The translations under genes and the position numbers were made by a program. Below the pieces are notes generated by a model. It worked only from the letters and a program-made list of their open reading frames with translations, had not been told where the DNA came from and did no database searches. A stretch of 64,000 nucleotides of DNA. Origin: Melieria omissa (lineage: Eukaryota; Arthropoda; Insecta; Diptera; Ulidiidae). Within the stretch, counting starts at the first letter, position 1; each line of letters starts with the position of its first letter. Positions 54,557-64,000 of the stretch are shown piece by piece. The stretch covers positions 85,115,648 to 85,179,647 of the forward strand of contig OZ020267.1 in assembly GCA_963971225.1 (NCBI GenBank), in the 5' to 3' direction.

Positions 54557-55063
54557 ACAGGAATAATGTACGTTTTCGTACTCCATGAGTTGGAGTTAGG
54601 CATGGCATATGCTGACCGTTGAAAACTTGGAGCAAATTTTAGTTATACACTATGATCAATAAGTACCGTGACTGTGTATTTTAAATTTTCCACCGTTGCG
54701 CAATGCAGGTTTTTTTTAGGTCGGTAGGACCTTAACTGACATCTGTGTCAAATTTTGAGCGGGATTGCATCATTAGTTTTTGTTTGGCAGCTGTTAGCGT
54801 CAGTCAACTTTTTGTACTTCGTCGCATTTTACATTTTTATTATTATTTGAGTTAAGGTTTTGTTTTGTGGACTTCAAGTTAAGAAATAAATTCTTTAAAA
54901 AAACATTGTGTTTTAACTTTTTTGAACTTCCTAAATTTCACTAAATTCCTGGAATATAAGAAATACTACCTTTTATTAAAAAAATTGTCATTCCACAACT
55001 AGCAGGACTCTTCGGCTTTGCATGCTAATTTTAAGTCAATGGGCTCAATGAATCAAATTTCTC
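54557..55063. other. Possible mariner 5' leader fragment
   Basis: GATCAATAAGTACCGTGACT at 54655 followed by a leader-like region resembles mariner 5' non-coding DNA, but no transposase codons follow. Otherwise nothing recognised. Confidence 0.25.
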
Positions 55064-55096
55064 TTAACACTTCGCCGTCCGCACGACTTGTAAATA

Positions 55097-56658
55097 AGGA
55101 GCGTTTCATAATTATAAGGTCTTTAAATTTGTTTTATACCTATCAAATGGCTGACTATAGGGTATCAACACTCCCAAAAAAAAATGTGTAGCTAATAAGA
55201 AGTAGAGGCAACAGCTGATAAACATTTTTGAACTAACGGTATATTTAAACAACAACAATCATAAAAATGCAGGTGTTTCACAATTATAAGGTCAATACTA
55301 AAACTATCGCAGAGAAATCTGTTAATGGATTTTTCGGCATCGGAAACAATTGAATCTTGAAAAACCGCAAGAATGCCACGAGGTACGCAGCTTTCGGACT
55401 TTGAGAAAGGTTAAATTACCACATTACGCGATCGCGGAGTATCGATGAGGGAAATCGGGAGACAAATTAACTGTAGCCTATGTGTTGTGCAAAATTGTTT
55501 GCAAAATCCGCAAGTTTACGATACACAGAAAAGTCCTGAAGCCAAGAGAAAGCTCAATTCGCGCACTGAGGCTAGCGTTGTACGCGAAGCTAGCAACTCA
55601 TCCACTTCATTAACAGGCTTAAGGACGTTGGTACAAGCAAATGTGTCTAAGGCAACCATTTGGAGGACCTTAAAGCGGAGTCAAAAGATTCAATTTGAGA
55701 AGCAGCAACGAATGCCTAAGCTAACATAGCGCCACAAGGAGGTTAGAGTTGATTTTGCTCTAAAAAAATTCAACACCAATAGAGAAAGAGTAAGTCCTGC
55801 TTTGCAATAGTCCTTTATATTGAAACAAACGACTCTAGGTTACATTTTCCAACGAAAAGAAGTGGAATCTGGATGGGCCAGATGGTTTTCGAGGCTATTG
55901 GTGTCATATCCGGAAGAAACCATTGCGGTTTACAAAACGGAATTTTAGTGGTGGCAGTGTAATGGTGGGGGCGCGTTTTCCGCTCAGGATTGCTTGGAAC
56001 TCCAAGTAACGTCTTGTCGGATGAAGAGCGCTGACTATATATAACTCCTTGGGAGTAGTCTGGTGCCATTTTTGGAGGAAAAATGTGACACAGAGTGGCG
56101 TTTCCAACAAGATAATGCTCGAATCCATGTTAGCCGAGAGACAAAACGCTGTTTTTCGTCGAAATTCATCACAGTTTTGGAGTGGCCTGCATGCTCACCT
56201 GACATCAACCCCATAGAAAATCTGTGGGGCATTGTAACACAACGAGTGTATGGGGGTAATCGATAGTTTGAGTCAACTGGAACTCTCATAACCGCTGTAA
56301 AGGAAGAATGGCAAAAAAATTGACTAAGACCTAATTAAAAGTCTTATTACAAGTATGAAAAAACGGCTTTAATATCTTTATAATAAGAGAGGAGAGTGTA
56401 TTCAATAATCCTTTTTTAATAAATATTGACGTTTGTTACATTACATATGAAATCATAGTTGACCTTATAATTCTGAAACACGTAAATTTTTGTTGCTGTT
56501 CTTGAACAACATGATCAATTTGTCAAATTTATTCTTCTGTTGTTGTCTTTACTCCTAACCTGCTACACAATTTTTATAAAAAGTTTCGATACCCTACGGT
56601 CAGTCGTTTCGGAGATATGGTGAAAAATTCAATGACCTTATAATTATGAAACGCACCT
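55097..56658 (+). mobile_element. Tc1 element with IR/DR ends
   Basis: Outer ends AGGAGCGTTTCATAATTATA and TATAATTATGAAACGCACCT, with TA at 55095-55096 and 56659-56660. A second GTTTCACAATTATAAGGTC lies at 55276 and, inverted, GACCTTATAATTCTGAAAC at 56461, giving the inverted-repeat/direct-repeat layout of some Tc1 elements. 1.56 kb. Confidence 0.9.
55373..56322 (+). pseudogene. Tc1 transposase, broken
   Basis: ATG at 55373 (MPRGTQLSDFEKG then a stop). Helix-turn-helix SMREIGRQINCSLCVVQNCL runs to a stop near 55728. The catalytic part reads FSNEKKWNLDGPDGFRGYW, so the first Asp is Asn; FQQDNARIHVSRETKR (second Asp) and CSPDINPIENLWGIV (Glu) remain at 56100-56235. At least three frame breaks. 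Confidence 0.85.
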
Positions 56659-56764
56659 TATTTATTCGCTTGGCGCCGGCAGCGCTAATACGGATTTCTT
56701 GGCTTGTCGCCGGCAGTTTTTGTCAGTCACGACGCCACTGTGGTTTCGCCGGACGGCATAGTGT

Positions 56765-57175
56765 TAATCTGTCGTTGACCCAGTCAGATTCGTACCAGAA
56801 AATACCTGTCTAATTATATCGTATTTAAAGGGCTTTCGCCATATTTTAAGTAATTTGACCAGTTTAATCATGTTTCCCTATACAAACTTTTAACCCATCG
56901 TTGACCCGTAAGATTTCGATTTTTTTTTTAATAAAAAAACGTTTCGTTTTATTTATCATTTGGTGCACTCTAACCAAGTTTGAAGACAAAAACGCCATTT
57001 AATAATGCTTATCTACACAAACTTTTAACCCTTAGATTACCCTGTTTGATTTCGATTTTAAAAAACTGAGAAACACGTGTTTGATTACAACAATTTTGTT
57101 TCCCCATACAAAATTTTAACTCATGGTTTACCTCGTTAAATGTAGATTTTCACAATAGAAAAAAATGTTTTAATT
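56765..57175. repeat. Imperfect tandem repeats of about 110 bp
   Basis: AACTTTTAACCCATCGTTGA, AACTTTTAACCCTTAGATTA and AATTTTAACTCATGGTTTAC, each followed by a 'gatttcgattt' or 'gtagatttt' block, recur at 56886, 57020 and 57112; a fourth relative (CTGTCGTTGACCCAGTCAGA) is at 56770. Related single units occur near 4290. Confidence 0.65.
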
Positions 57176-57345
57176 ATTTTTTATTTCCAAAGCTACGTGT
57201 ACACTAGGAAACATTTCACAATGAAACATGTCGGAAACAGGCAAGAAACACGTTTCCCTAGTGTATAAGGTCATGAAAACTTGTTTCTGTGAAAATGGAA
57301 ACAGTTTCCGGCAATGTTTCCTTGTTTCTGGGCAACGAAAATTGT

Positions 57346-57462
57346 GTTTTATTGTGTCCGATTGTGTGCACAAAGTTTTTATTTAAATAATTATTAGAAA
57401 GCGGAACGATTTCGTCTGTTCAGTTCGTTTTCACAATTTTGAATGATAAGTCAGATACAGGA
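57346..57462 (-). repeat. Copia 3'-end segment, copy 1
   Basis: 117 bases including the end of pol (DLSFKIVKTN on the minus strand) are repeated nearly exactly at 60227-60343, same orientation. Confidence 0.9.
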
Positions 57463-58355
57463 ATGGATATGCGAGATGGATCCAATGATTTTGTAAATAT
57501 ATCGGCTAGTTGGTCTTCAGTACCAATCGCTTTAACTGTTATTTGTTTGGTTTCGATAGTGTCTCTGATAAAATGATGTTTTATGTCTATATGCTTCGCA
57601 CGTTTGCTTTCCAGATTGCTCGCCATACAAATACACCCTCTGTTGTCCTCGTAGATAACGGTAGGACTTGCATCCAGTTGTTGTAAGTCACTCATTAAGC
57701 CTCGAAGCCACAATGCTTCTGTTGTGGCAAGGCTTAGAGCCACGTATTCGGCTTCACTCGAGGAAGTTGCGACTGTCGTCTGCTTCTTGCTGCACCAAGA
57801 TACCGTATTACCAAATACTTGAAACACGTATCCAGATGTTGATTTTCGATCAGTTTGATCTGATGCCCAGTCTGCATCAGCATATCCAACAATTGGCCCT
57901 GCTTGATCGTGATTGTAAAACTTTAATTGTTTCCCTCTTGAACCCTTCAAGTACCGAACTATCCGTTTTAGATGCTGCCAGTGGGTTTCACTTGGTTTTT
58001 CTTGAAATCGCCCCATATAAGCTACCGGGTAGCAAATGTCAGGTCTTGAGCAGAGCATTATGTACATTAAACTTCCTAACAATTCACGGTAAGGCTTGTC
58101 AAGTACATTATTTGCATTCGGTTGCAATTGCAACCCTTTTTCCATTGGACTTCTGACAGAATTACATTCTGACATTCCAAATTTTGCGGGAACTTTATCA
58201 ATAGTTGCCTCTTGTGAGATATTTAGTCCTTCAGTAGTATGTTCTATTTCCATACCCAGGAAGTGTTTTAGTTCTCCGCAATCGGACATCTCGAATCGAT
58301 AAGATAGTTGCTTCTTTAATTCTTCAATCGATGAGAAGTCCTTGCCGACTATTAA

Positions 58356-58637
58356 CACATTAAAAGCGGGCCGGGTAAAATTACCCGTTGTGAAAACTGC
58401 TGCTTATAAGCGGGGCGGGTATTTTTACCTTTTGAATGTAGGCACTTTAAAAGCGGGAGACGGTATTTTTACCGGATTGGTTTTCATATAAAACTGAAAG
58501 TATTATTTCATATAATTATTTTAGTTTCATAAATTTCAAGTTTTATTTATTTTGGATCGCGCAATTTTTGCTTGTTTTGCAAGTAATGCCCGCTACGCAG
58601 CATAGTTTCATATACTAGGCTACCCGCTTAAAATGTG
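58356..58637. mobile_element. piggyBac-type MITE in the copia RT
   Basis: TTAA at 58352-58355 and 58638-58641. Ends CACATTAAAAGCGGG and CCCGCTTAAAATGTG. 282 bases, non-coding, inserted directly after the YVDDLL codons. Confidence 0.85.
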
Positions 58638-59036
58638 TTAATAAGTCATCTACATACAATATAAGATACATTACATTTTCACTATCTATTTTCGTGTATA
58701 GACAGTAATCGTGCTGTGAACGAGTATATCCCAGTGAAAGAATGAAATCATTGAACTTCTTGTTCCAACATCTCGGAGCTTGTTTCAAACCATATAACGA
58801 TTTATTCAACTTGCACACCATACCATCATCTGCATTGACCCCTTCTGGTACTGCCATGTAGATTGTTTCCGAAAGGTCACCATGTAGGAATGCAGTTTTG
58901 ACGTCTAATTGGTGGAATTTGTATTTGTGGTGTATTCCAACTGCTAACGCGACTCTAACTGTCGTTAACTTTGCTACAGGTGCGTATGTTTCTTCGTAGT
59001 CGATGCCTTGTTTTTGAAGAAACCCTTTTGCAACTA

Positions 59037-59367
59037 ATTAATTAATAATTAATTGATTGGCACGACAGCCCGCTTACGCGAGACTAAGGCCTAGCTTCCC
59101 GCAACCACCCGTGTTGTGCGTGTGAATTTTGTACGCGGGTGGAAGGGACCTACAGTTTTATGCCGGTTCCGAACGGCAGGTTGGGAGCTTTTTCATAGGC
59201 AATTTTTACTCTCAGAGGTTTGCCATTTCCAGCTGAGAGGACAGCCACCGAAAGAGAAAACGAGTTTCCCGTTATTTTTTTTTTTAGGTGTTACTACATG
59301 CAGAATTCGAACTAGCGTCGCTCTGCATGCGACTCGCTTGGACCGCGCACTAACCAACTGAGCCACG
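59037..59367 (-). mobile_element. tRNA-derived SINE in the copia RT
   Basis: Minus strand: CCGTGGCTCAGTTGGTTAGT (box A), AGTTCGAATTCTGCATG (box B), a body, and a tail with CACACGCACAACACGGGTGG and GGCCTTAGTCTCGCG ending in TAAT repeats. A 7-bp duplication GCAACTA lies at 59030-59036 and 59368-59374. Tail shared with the SINE at 36682. Confidence 0.85.
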
Positions 59368-59625
59368 GCAACTAGTCTTGCTTTATATTTTGAGACATGT
59401 CCTTTCTCGTCTTGCTTAATGCAAAAAACCCACTTTGATTTTAATACTTTCGGATTCGGTGGTGCTTCTATCAACTCCCAGACCTTGTTTTTCTGCATAG
59501 ACTGAAGTTCATCTTCTACAGCTGCCTTCCATAGGTCAGTATCATCTCTTCCAAAGATTTCGTTGTAAGTTTCTGGTTCACCCATCAAGTTGGAGGTGGC
59601 CGCAGTGTTTGCTCTATGACCAGTA

Positions 59626-60044
59626 AGGTGGGTCGAAAAAAAAAATTTTTTGTTGTCACCACCTAAAAATAAAATTCAGAGTGTTTAATGACTATTTGGA
59701 AAATATTGCGATTCTGAGGTAAGCCAATTGTGAGCGGTTTTGCTTCAAAAATACCTCTAATTATTATGTTTTTTGGGTGTAACTTTTTTGTTGTTGGACA
59801 TTTTCGAATAAATTGTGCAATCCAAGAACTCCTGAAGGTTTATCTAACCAAAAAAAATTATTCGAAAATGTCCAACAACAAAAAAGTTACACCCAAAAAA
59901 CATAATAATTAGAGGTATTTTTGAAGCAAAACCGCTCACAATTGGCTTACCTCAGAATCGCAATATTTTCCAAATAGTCATTAAACACTCTGAATTTTAT
60001 TTTTAGGTGGTGACAACAAAAATTTTTTTTTTCGACCCACCTTA
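59626..60044. mobile_element. Fold-back element with a 10-bp duplication
   Basis: Near-perfect palindrome: arm AGGTGGGTCGAAAAAAAAAA and its inverse at the right end, arms of about 180 bases around a short spacer. ATGACCAGTA flanks both sides (59616-59625, 60045-60054). Confidence 0.85.
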
Positions 60045-60226
60045 ATGACCAGTAATATAGTCAAGCAACCTACTTGGCCTTCGGCGCTCGCGCTCACTAT
60101 GCCTTATGTTTCCATTTTCTAAGCGCAGCGCAGCATTTTCGTCTTCTTGTACGTCCCCGGTTTCTGCATCCACAAAGTCTTCTGGTTCTCCACTGTCGCG
60201 ATTACATATCTCATTTTAACCTTTTG

Positions 60227-60343
60227 GTTTTATTGTGTTCGATTGTGTGCACAAAGTTTTTATTTAAATAATTATTAGAAAGCGGAACGATTTCGTCTGT
60301 TCAGTTCGTTTTCACAATTTTGAATGATAAGTCAAATACAGGA
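60227..60343 (-). repeat. Copia 3'-end segment, copy 2
   Basis: Direct repeat of 57346-57462, including the last pol codons. It directly follows the truncated 5' side of the copia copy, so it is the end of a second copy or a rearrangement. Confidence 0.9.
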
Positions 60344-60896
60344 AAAACTAAAAGTAGGATTGCTTCAATATAAATATAAATATACAGTACATAAACAAAT
60401 TCAGTACAGTGATTTGATGTACAGTATATTAACAATTTCAAATTGTTTCCATAGTGTAATATTACAATACTTGAAAACATCATGAGGGAAACATTTTCTT
60501 AAGTTTCCATATGTTTCCGTGTTTCCGGTGTCAATGGATACACGCATGGGAAACATTTCGAGTTTCCCGAAAACTTTGTTTTGAGTGTTTGAAAAATTGT
60601 TTGATTTCGCGTCGTATAATGTCAATGGTAAATATTTTCCCAAAGGGGACGTTTCCAGCCCAGACCACAAGTCATGCGGAAATAAGCTCTCGGTTTGGCA
60701 AGCGGTGGCAAATAAAAACAAAAAACGTTGCATATTTTGAAGGCCTTTGTTTTTTAATAAATCATTGAAAAATCGCTGAAAAGTATTGAAATTGGCATAA
60801 GCACATTTTTGGTATTATTTCGGTGCTAATGAGTATTCCGCCAAAAATGGTGCCTCCGTTGTATTACACGATGTTTCTTCTTAAGATATTTATATA

Positions 60897-61506
60897 GGGT
60901 GTTTTTTTTAGAGGTTTGTTTTTCGAATAGAGATAAAACTGGCATTTTGTGGTCAAATCTGGCAACTCTAATGTCATTTATGTTCAGTTTGGTTTGCCAT
61001 TTCATCATGAACAGGTTGACAAAAGAACAACGCTTGCAAATCGTGCAAATTTATTTCGAAAATAATGGTTCAGTTCGCGAAGTTTACCGCAAGTCCATTT
61101 TATGGTCGACATAATCGTCCATCAGAGCAAAATCGGTCCATCCATCGGTTAACCATGGGTCGTTTTCGCACTACGTTTACTCTATGTGATAATACGCATC
61201 CGCAGAGACGTCGAACAGTGCGCACCGAAGAAACAATTGCCGCTGTAGAGCAAAATGTTGAAGAGGACAAGAATGAATCGATTCGCCACCGTGCACAGCA
61301 ATTGGAGCTTTGTCCATCAACTTTAAAAATTGGACCTGTAGAATTGGCTTTATTCGAGCCAGCCGCGGCGGCCACATGCCCGAAATCATATTTAAACATT
61401 AATGGCATAAAATTATCCTTCCAATAAAGCCAAATTGATGGACATTAAAACGATTTTCTTGTGTTTTATTTCAATTCGAAGTTCTATACCTCTAAAAAAA
61501 ACACCC
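60897..61506 (+). mobile_element. DD41D element, internally deleted
   Basis: Ends GGGTGTTTTTTTTAGAGG and CCTCTAAAAAAAACACCC, with TA at 60895-60896 and 61507-61508. 610 bases. Confidence 0.85.
61006..61427 (+). pseudogene. DD41D transposase, N- and C-terminus joined by deletion
   Basis: ATG at 61006 (MNRLTKEQRLQIVQIYFENN), then in shifted frames YGRHNRPSEQNRSIHR, RRTVRTEETIAAVEQNVEED and SIRHRAQQLELCPSTLKI, after which the sequence passes straight to the C-terminal HMPEIIFK-like end at about 61375-61400. The entire DDE domain is missing. Confidence 0.75.
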
Positions 61507-61508
61507 TA

Positions 61509-62099
61509 TACACTTCGTAACTTGATTTATGAAACATCTGTACAATTTTCCCCATCAGAAAAAACGCCTTGAAATTCAATATTTTCCTACTTTGAAACCT
61601 TATTACAACGCCAATTTAGAACGCATAAAATTGATTAATATCAGAAAAGATGGCGTGAAATGTTGTAAGTGCAACGATATGTCGATAGCAATGTCGCTAG
61701 GATTGTTGGTTCGGAAATTACAGTTAAAAACGTAAAAAAGTCGAGGAAAAATTGAAAAAATTACGCGCCCAGTTTTTACGAAAACTAGAGCTGTTACATA
61801 CAAACGGAATATGGTTTTGAAATAGCGCGGATAAACTATTCAGATTCATGTAAAAATCTTTATGCAACAGACATGCTGCTGTCCAGTGTTATTAATTCGA
61901 TTGAAGCTTACACTCGACTTTCGACGAGTCGACATTCTAAAAAAATTCGAAAACTGGATCGGATATTCCGTGGATAGTTCTCGTAGTAATTTGGCGCATA
62001 GTCCTGACGTTGAGTTCAAGGTCTTGTCTTGAAAATAATTTGTTTATTTTTGTTTATTTAGGTATTTGCCAACATTTTTTCACTCACCAACATACAATA
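61509..62099. repeat. Sequence related to the core of the fold-back at 4923-5471
   Basis: AAATTGAAAAAATTACGCGC, ACTAGAGCTG, TTATGCAACAGACATGCTGC and 'tgtccagtgtta' at 61750-61890 parallel 5157-5310. No gene recognised. Confidence 0.4.
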
Positions 62100-62469
62100 A
62101 GAAATTTCAAACGTTGAAATCAAGCACATGTTTCCAACAACATTGTACAATGACGTAGTGTACAAAGACCAGAAACATACCGGGTTGGAAACATCGGAAA
62201 CATCGTAGGGGAAGAACTTGGAAACATTTCAAATTGTTTCCGGAAACGTGTTTCCGACGATTTTCATTTCTAGTGTACAAGGTACTGAAAACATGTTTCC
62301 GCACAACAAGAAACATTTATGCTTCCGATGTGTTTGTAATAACTTGTTTCCATGTGAAATGTTTCCCAGTGTACAAGCATCTCAATTTTTTCACAAGTTT
62401 TTAAGTCAATATGCCTATCGGTTCATGTTTTTTTCGTAGTCGTATACGAACCTTAACCCTTGTGGCTAA

Positions 62470-62745
62470 ATGAGTGCTGTGATTGTTCAGTGATCTGTCG
62501 ATCCCACCGCTAATCCCTTCCTTTCCTTTTCCTTTTGTACTCATGTTTCCCCCTATTTTCTGCTACCCGGCTTCGGCCATTTGTGTCGTTCAATGTTTCT
62601 TGTATTTCTTGTTATTCGTTATTCGTAATCCATCGAATAAACACCACCCAACCCATATATCGAAACCAACCGTGTTTTATTAATCCCGCTTCGCGACGAA
62701 TCGAGTAAACATGGTCCTTCGACCCATCGCGAACCCGCGACTATA
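62470..62745 (+). mobile_element. BEL/Pao-like LTR end and primer-site region
   Basis: AATAAACACCACCCAACC (polyadenylation-like) followed by TTTTATTAATCCCGCTTCGC and TGGTCCTTCGACCC, the TGGTCCTTCGA arrangement common just after BEL/Pao LTRs (family knowledge). No coding follows. Confidence 0.45.
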
Positions 62746-62862
62746 ATATAGTGAATAAAAAAAAACACTCAAACAAAAAATAACTTTTACAAATTTTCAA
62801 ATACAAAACAACAATTACAAACAGAGACACGACAATCAAAACAAACACACAAAAAAATATAT

Positions 62863-63255
62863 TGTTACGAAAATCTAAAGTTTTCCAAGGTTCGTTTGGA
62901 TTGGGTTTGAAAATAAAACAACTTCAATTATTCAGCGCAAACGTAGTCAAAACGAACAATCACTTTATTTACAAATTTACACTTGTTCTACTTTACACTA
63001 CTACTATTGCATGTTTCCCCTTTGCTTGCTCAACACCGACTCCATTCACTGCGTTGCACACTGCTGCTTTTATACCAGTTTTCTTATCGCGCCGAAGTTT
63101 CTTGCAACTTCCAATTGGAAAATGCTCGACCATTCTCGCACAGCCCATTTCTCGCGAACCTTGCCATATCGGACTATACCAAGCGAATTATACCAGTTTG
63201 CCGTACTTCACAGTGCATGCCTAAAAGTATGCTTGCAAAAGCGTTCATGCACAGC
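62863..63255 (-). repeat. LTR of a gypsy-like element (3' side of pol)
   Basis: Starts TGTTACGAAAATC on the plus strand, that is, TTTTCGTAACA as the minus-strand LTR end, like TTCGTAACA of the LTR ending at 46913. It lies downstream of the pol fragment at 63288-64000, as expected for a 3' LTR. The other boundary is approximate. Confidence 0.55.
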
Positions 63256-63287
63256 ACAGAGTGCCTTTTCGTTTCACTGCCCTTCAC

Positions 63288-64000
63288 TTAGACTTGTTCG
63301 TCCCGAACAAGTACCGAGGCTCCGCCGGAGTAAGACTCCAGGCGCTCCAAATGGACAACTTTCAACCTCGCATTTCTGTTGCTGCAGCGTTGAACTCTGT
63401 ACACCACGTAATTAATCTTTGTCACGACTTTGTACGGTCCTTCCCATGATGTTTGATGTTTTGGAGACAAACCTTCCTCCGCTGCGGGTTGTAAAGCATT
63501 ACCAGATCGCCTTCTTGGAACCCTTCTGGGTTAGCCCGTAGACCATAGCTCGCTGTTAACCTGCTTTCGACTCGTTGAGTGCGGCTCAACGATCTCCTCC
63601 TCGGCCCTTTCGCAGCCGAACACCAATTACAACCTCTGATCCACTCAGCGACAGACTCCTGGCATCATACCCAATAGAACCGCCTTCTTATTTTGGCGAC
63701 AGTTTTTGCGATGCCTAGGTGCCCTCCACTGGAGTCGTTATGGTTTTCCTCGATGACATCGTCGATTCGGCCTTTCGGGACCACTATTAGGGATTTCCTG
63801 ATCCTTTCATCCCTGCTCTCCCACTCGCGGTATAGGCTGCCATTCTTCAGACGCAGACTGTGCCCTTCGCGATCGGGCTCTCACCAGCCATCTCCTGCCA
63901 GTCCGGCCGTAATTTCCGCGCTTTGCCTTTAATGATCTTCGAGAGATCCGTATCCTCGCGCTGGTCCTTATGTAGCCTTTCCGCAAGCCAATCTTCCTCT
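63288..64000 (-). pseudogene. Gypsy-like pol: integrase zinc finger and C-terminus, core deleted
   Basis: Minus strand: an HHCC zinc-binding region (HNDSSGGHLGIAKTVAKI, then GCNWC) near 63760-63615 with a stop before its middle, then, with almost no spacer, the C-terminal domain (EGFQEGDLVMLYNPQRR and SWEGPYKVVTKINYVVYRVQ) ending at 63288. The catalytic integrase core expected between them is absent. The element would integrate retroelement DNA; this copy cannot. It runs out of the window on the right. Confidence 0.75.

Larger units (their letters stand above)
55068..56763. mobile_element. piggyBac-type MITE split by a Tc1
   Basis: TTAA at 55064-55067 and 56764-56767. Ends CACTTCGCCGTCCG and CGGACGGCATAGTG. 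Without the Tc1 (55097-56658) only about 130 bases remain. Confidence 0.65.
57420..60222 (-). pseudogene. Copia-type pol: RT and RNase H regions
   Basis: Minus strand from 60222: a linker (ERERRRPSRLLDYITGH), RT start (GEPETYNEIFGRDDTDLWKA, KVWELIEAPPNPKVLKSKWV), VNADDGMVCKLNKSLYGLKQ and YLILYVDDLL (catalytic Asp pair), then after a MITE LIVGKDFSSIEELKKQL and the RNase H region (GYADADWASDQTDRKSTSGY, ATSSSEAEYVALSLATTEAL, EDNRGCICMASN) ending at 57420. Gag, protease and integrase are missing. Inserted in it are a TTAA MITE (58356), a SINE (59037) and a fold-back (59626). The long 3' frame is intact for 312 codons; the whole is dead. Confidence 0.9.
57198..62375. mobile_element. GTTTCC-rich terminal element (candidate), filled with insertions
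   Basis: Ends TGTACACTAGGAAACATTTC and GAAATGTTTCCCAGTGTACA are imperfect inverted repeats. GGAAAC/GTTTCC motifs are clustered at 57205-57330, 60485-60665 and 62120-62370. The flanking 8-mers (AAGCTACG, AAGCATCT) match at only five positions. Between lie copia pol pieces and other elements. Could instead be two elements of one family. Confidence 0.4.

Noticed and set aside
1..64000. CRISPR array, operon or prophage
   Set aside because: Repeats are transposon ends or microsatellites; splice sites, TTAA/TA elements and absence of ribosome-binding-site-led gene clusters indicate animal DNA.

Overview
The window is AT-rich animal nuclear DNA and almost all of it is transposable elements inserted into one another. 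The element mix suggests a dipteran insect, possibly a tephritid-like or other brachyceran fly: Tc1, mariner, rosa-type DD41D, DD37E, pogo, piggyBac, hAT, P-like, Transib, Helitron, jockey-, R1- and other LINEs, gypsy-, copia- and BEL-like LTR elements, and tRNA-derived SINEs. That placement is inference; nothing here fixes the species. No bacterial gene, operon, CRISPR array or rRNA gene was seen.

The only sequence that looks like host coding DNA is two short minus-strand exon candidates. One lies at 51467-51651 (acceptor TTTTCAG, donor GTAAGT), the other at 225-329 (acceptor TTTTTATACAG, donor GTAATT). Both are open and their splice phases agree: one base left over from the first, two supplied by the second. 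They may be consecutive exons of one unidentified gene, with the intervening 51 kb being a transposon-filled intron.

Layout. 1-5800: Helitron end, host exon candidate, then a jockey-like LINE (minus) split by a complete Tc1 element (1525-3156, exact TA duplication), a TIR MITE and a fold-back. 5791-11200: a piggyBac element interrupted by an LTR, a TTAA fold-back in its intron, and a Transib (9108-11189) that itself carries a DD37E element. 11200-15000: two further LINE fragments and half a Tc1. 15041-20833: a 5.8-kb hAT element holding three TTAA MITEs, a deleted Tc1 and a TA MITE. 20844-26300: a palindrome made of two mariner 5' ends, DD37E and hAT fragments, and a second TTAA fold-back. 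26352-34140: two Transib loci, a DD37E element, and pogo-like and SINE copies. 34628-37206: a Helitron with correct A/T flanks. 37440-49550: P-like transposase, then a hAT transposase with a nearly intact mariner just before its start codon and a gypsy-like LTR element in its coding region; that LTR holds a 4.7-kb hAT, which holds DD41D, pogo-like, hAT-MITE and fold-back insertions. 49551-51153: another Tc1. 51974-57170: LTR-like, hAT, and Tc1-in-piggyBac-MITE. 57198-62375: GTTTCC-rich element surrounding copia pol remnants. 62470-64000: BEL-like LTR and a gypsy-like LTR with the 3' part of pol.

Nearly all transposase and reverse transcriptase frames are broken. The exception is the mariner at 39011-40306, which keeps an uninterrupted 349-codon frame and the D,D34D triad but has ACG where its start codon should be. 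Target-site duplications that can be read directly include TA, TTAA, CGGCG (twice), CTCCGGAA, CTCAATCC, CCCAGCAT, GTATACAC and GCAACTA. They give the order of insertion in several places.
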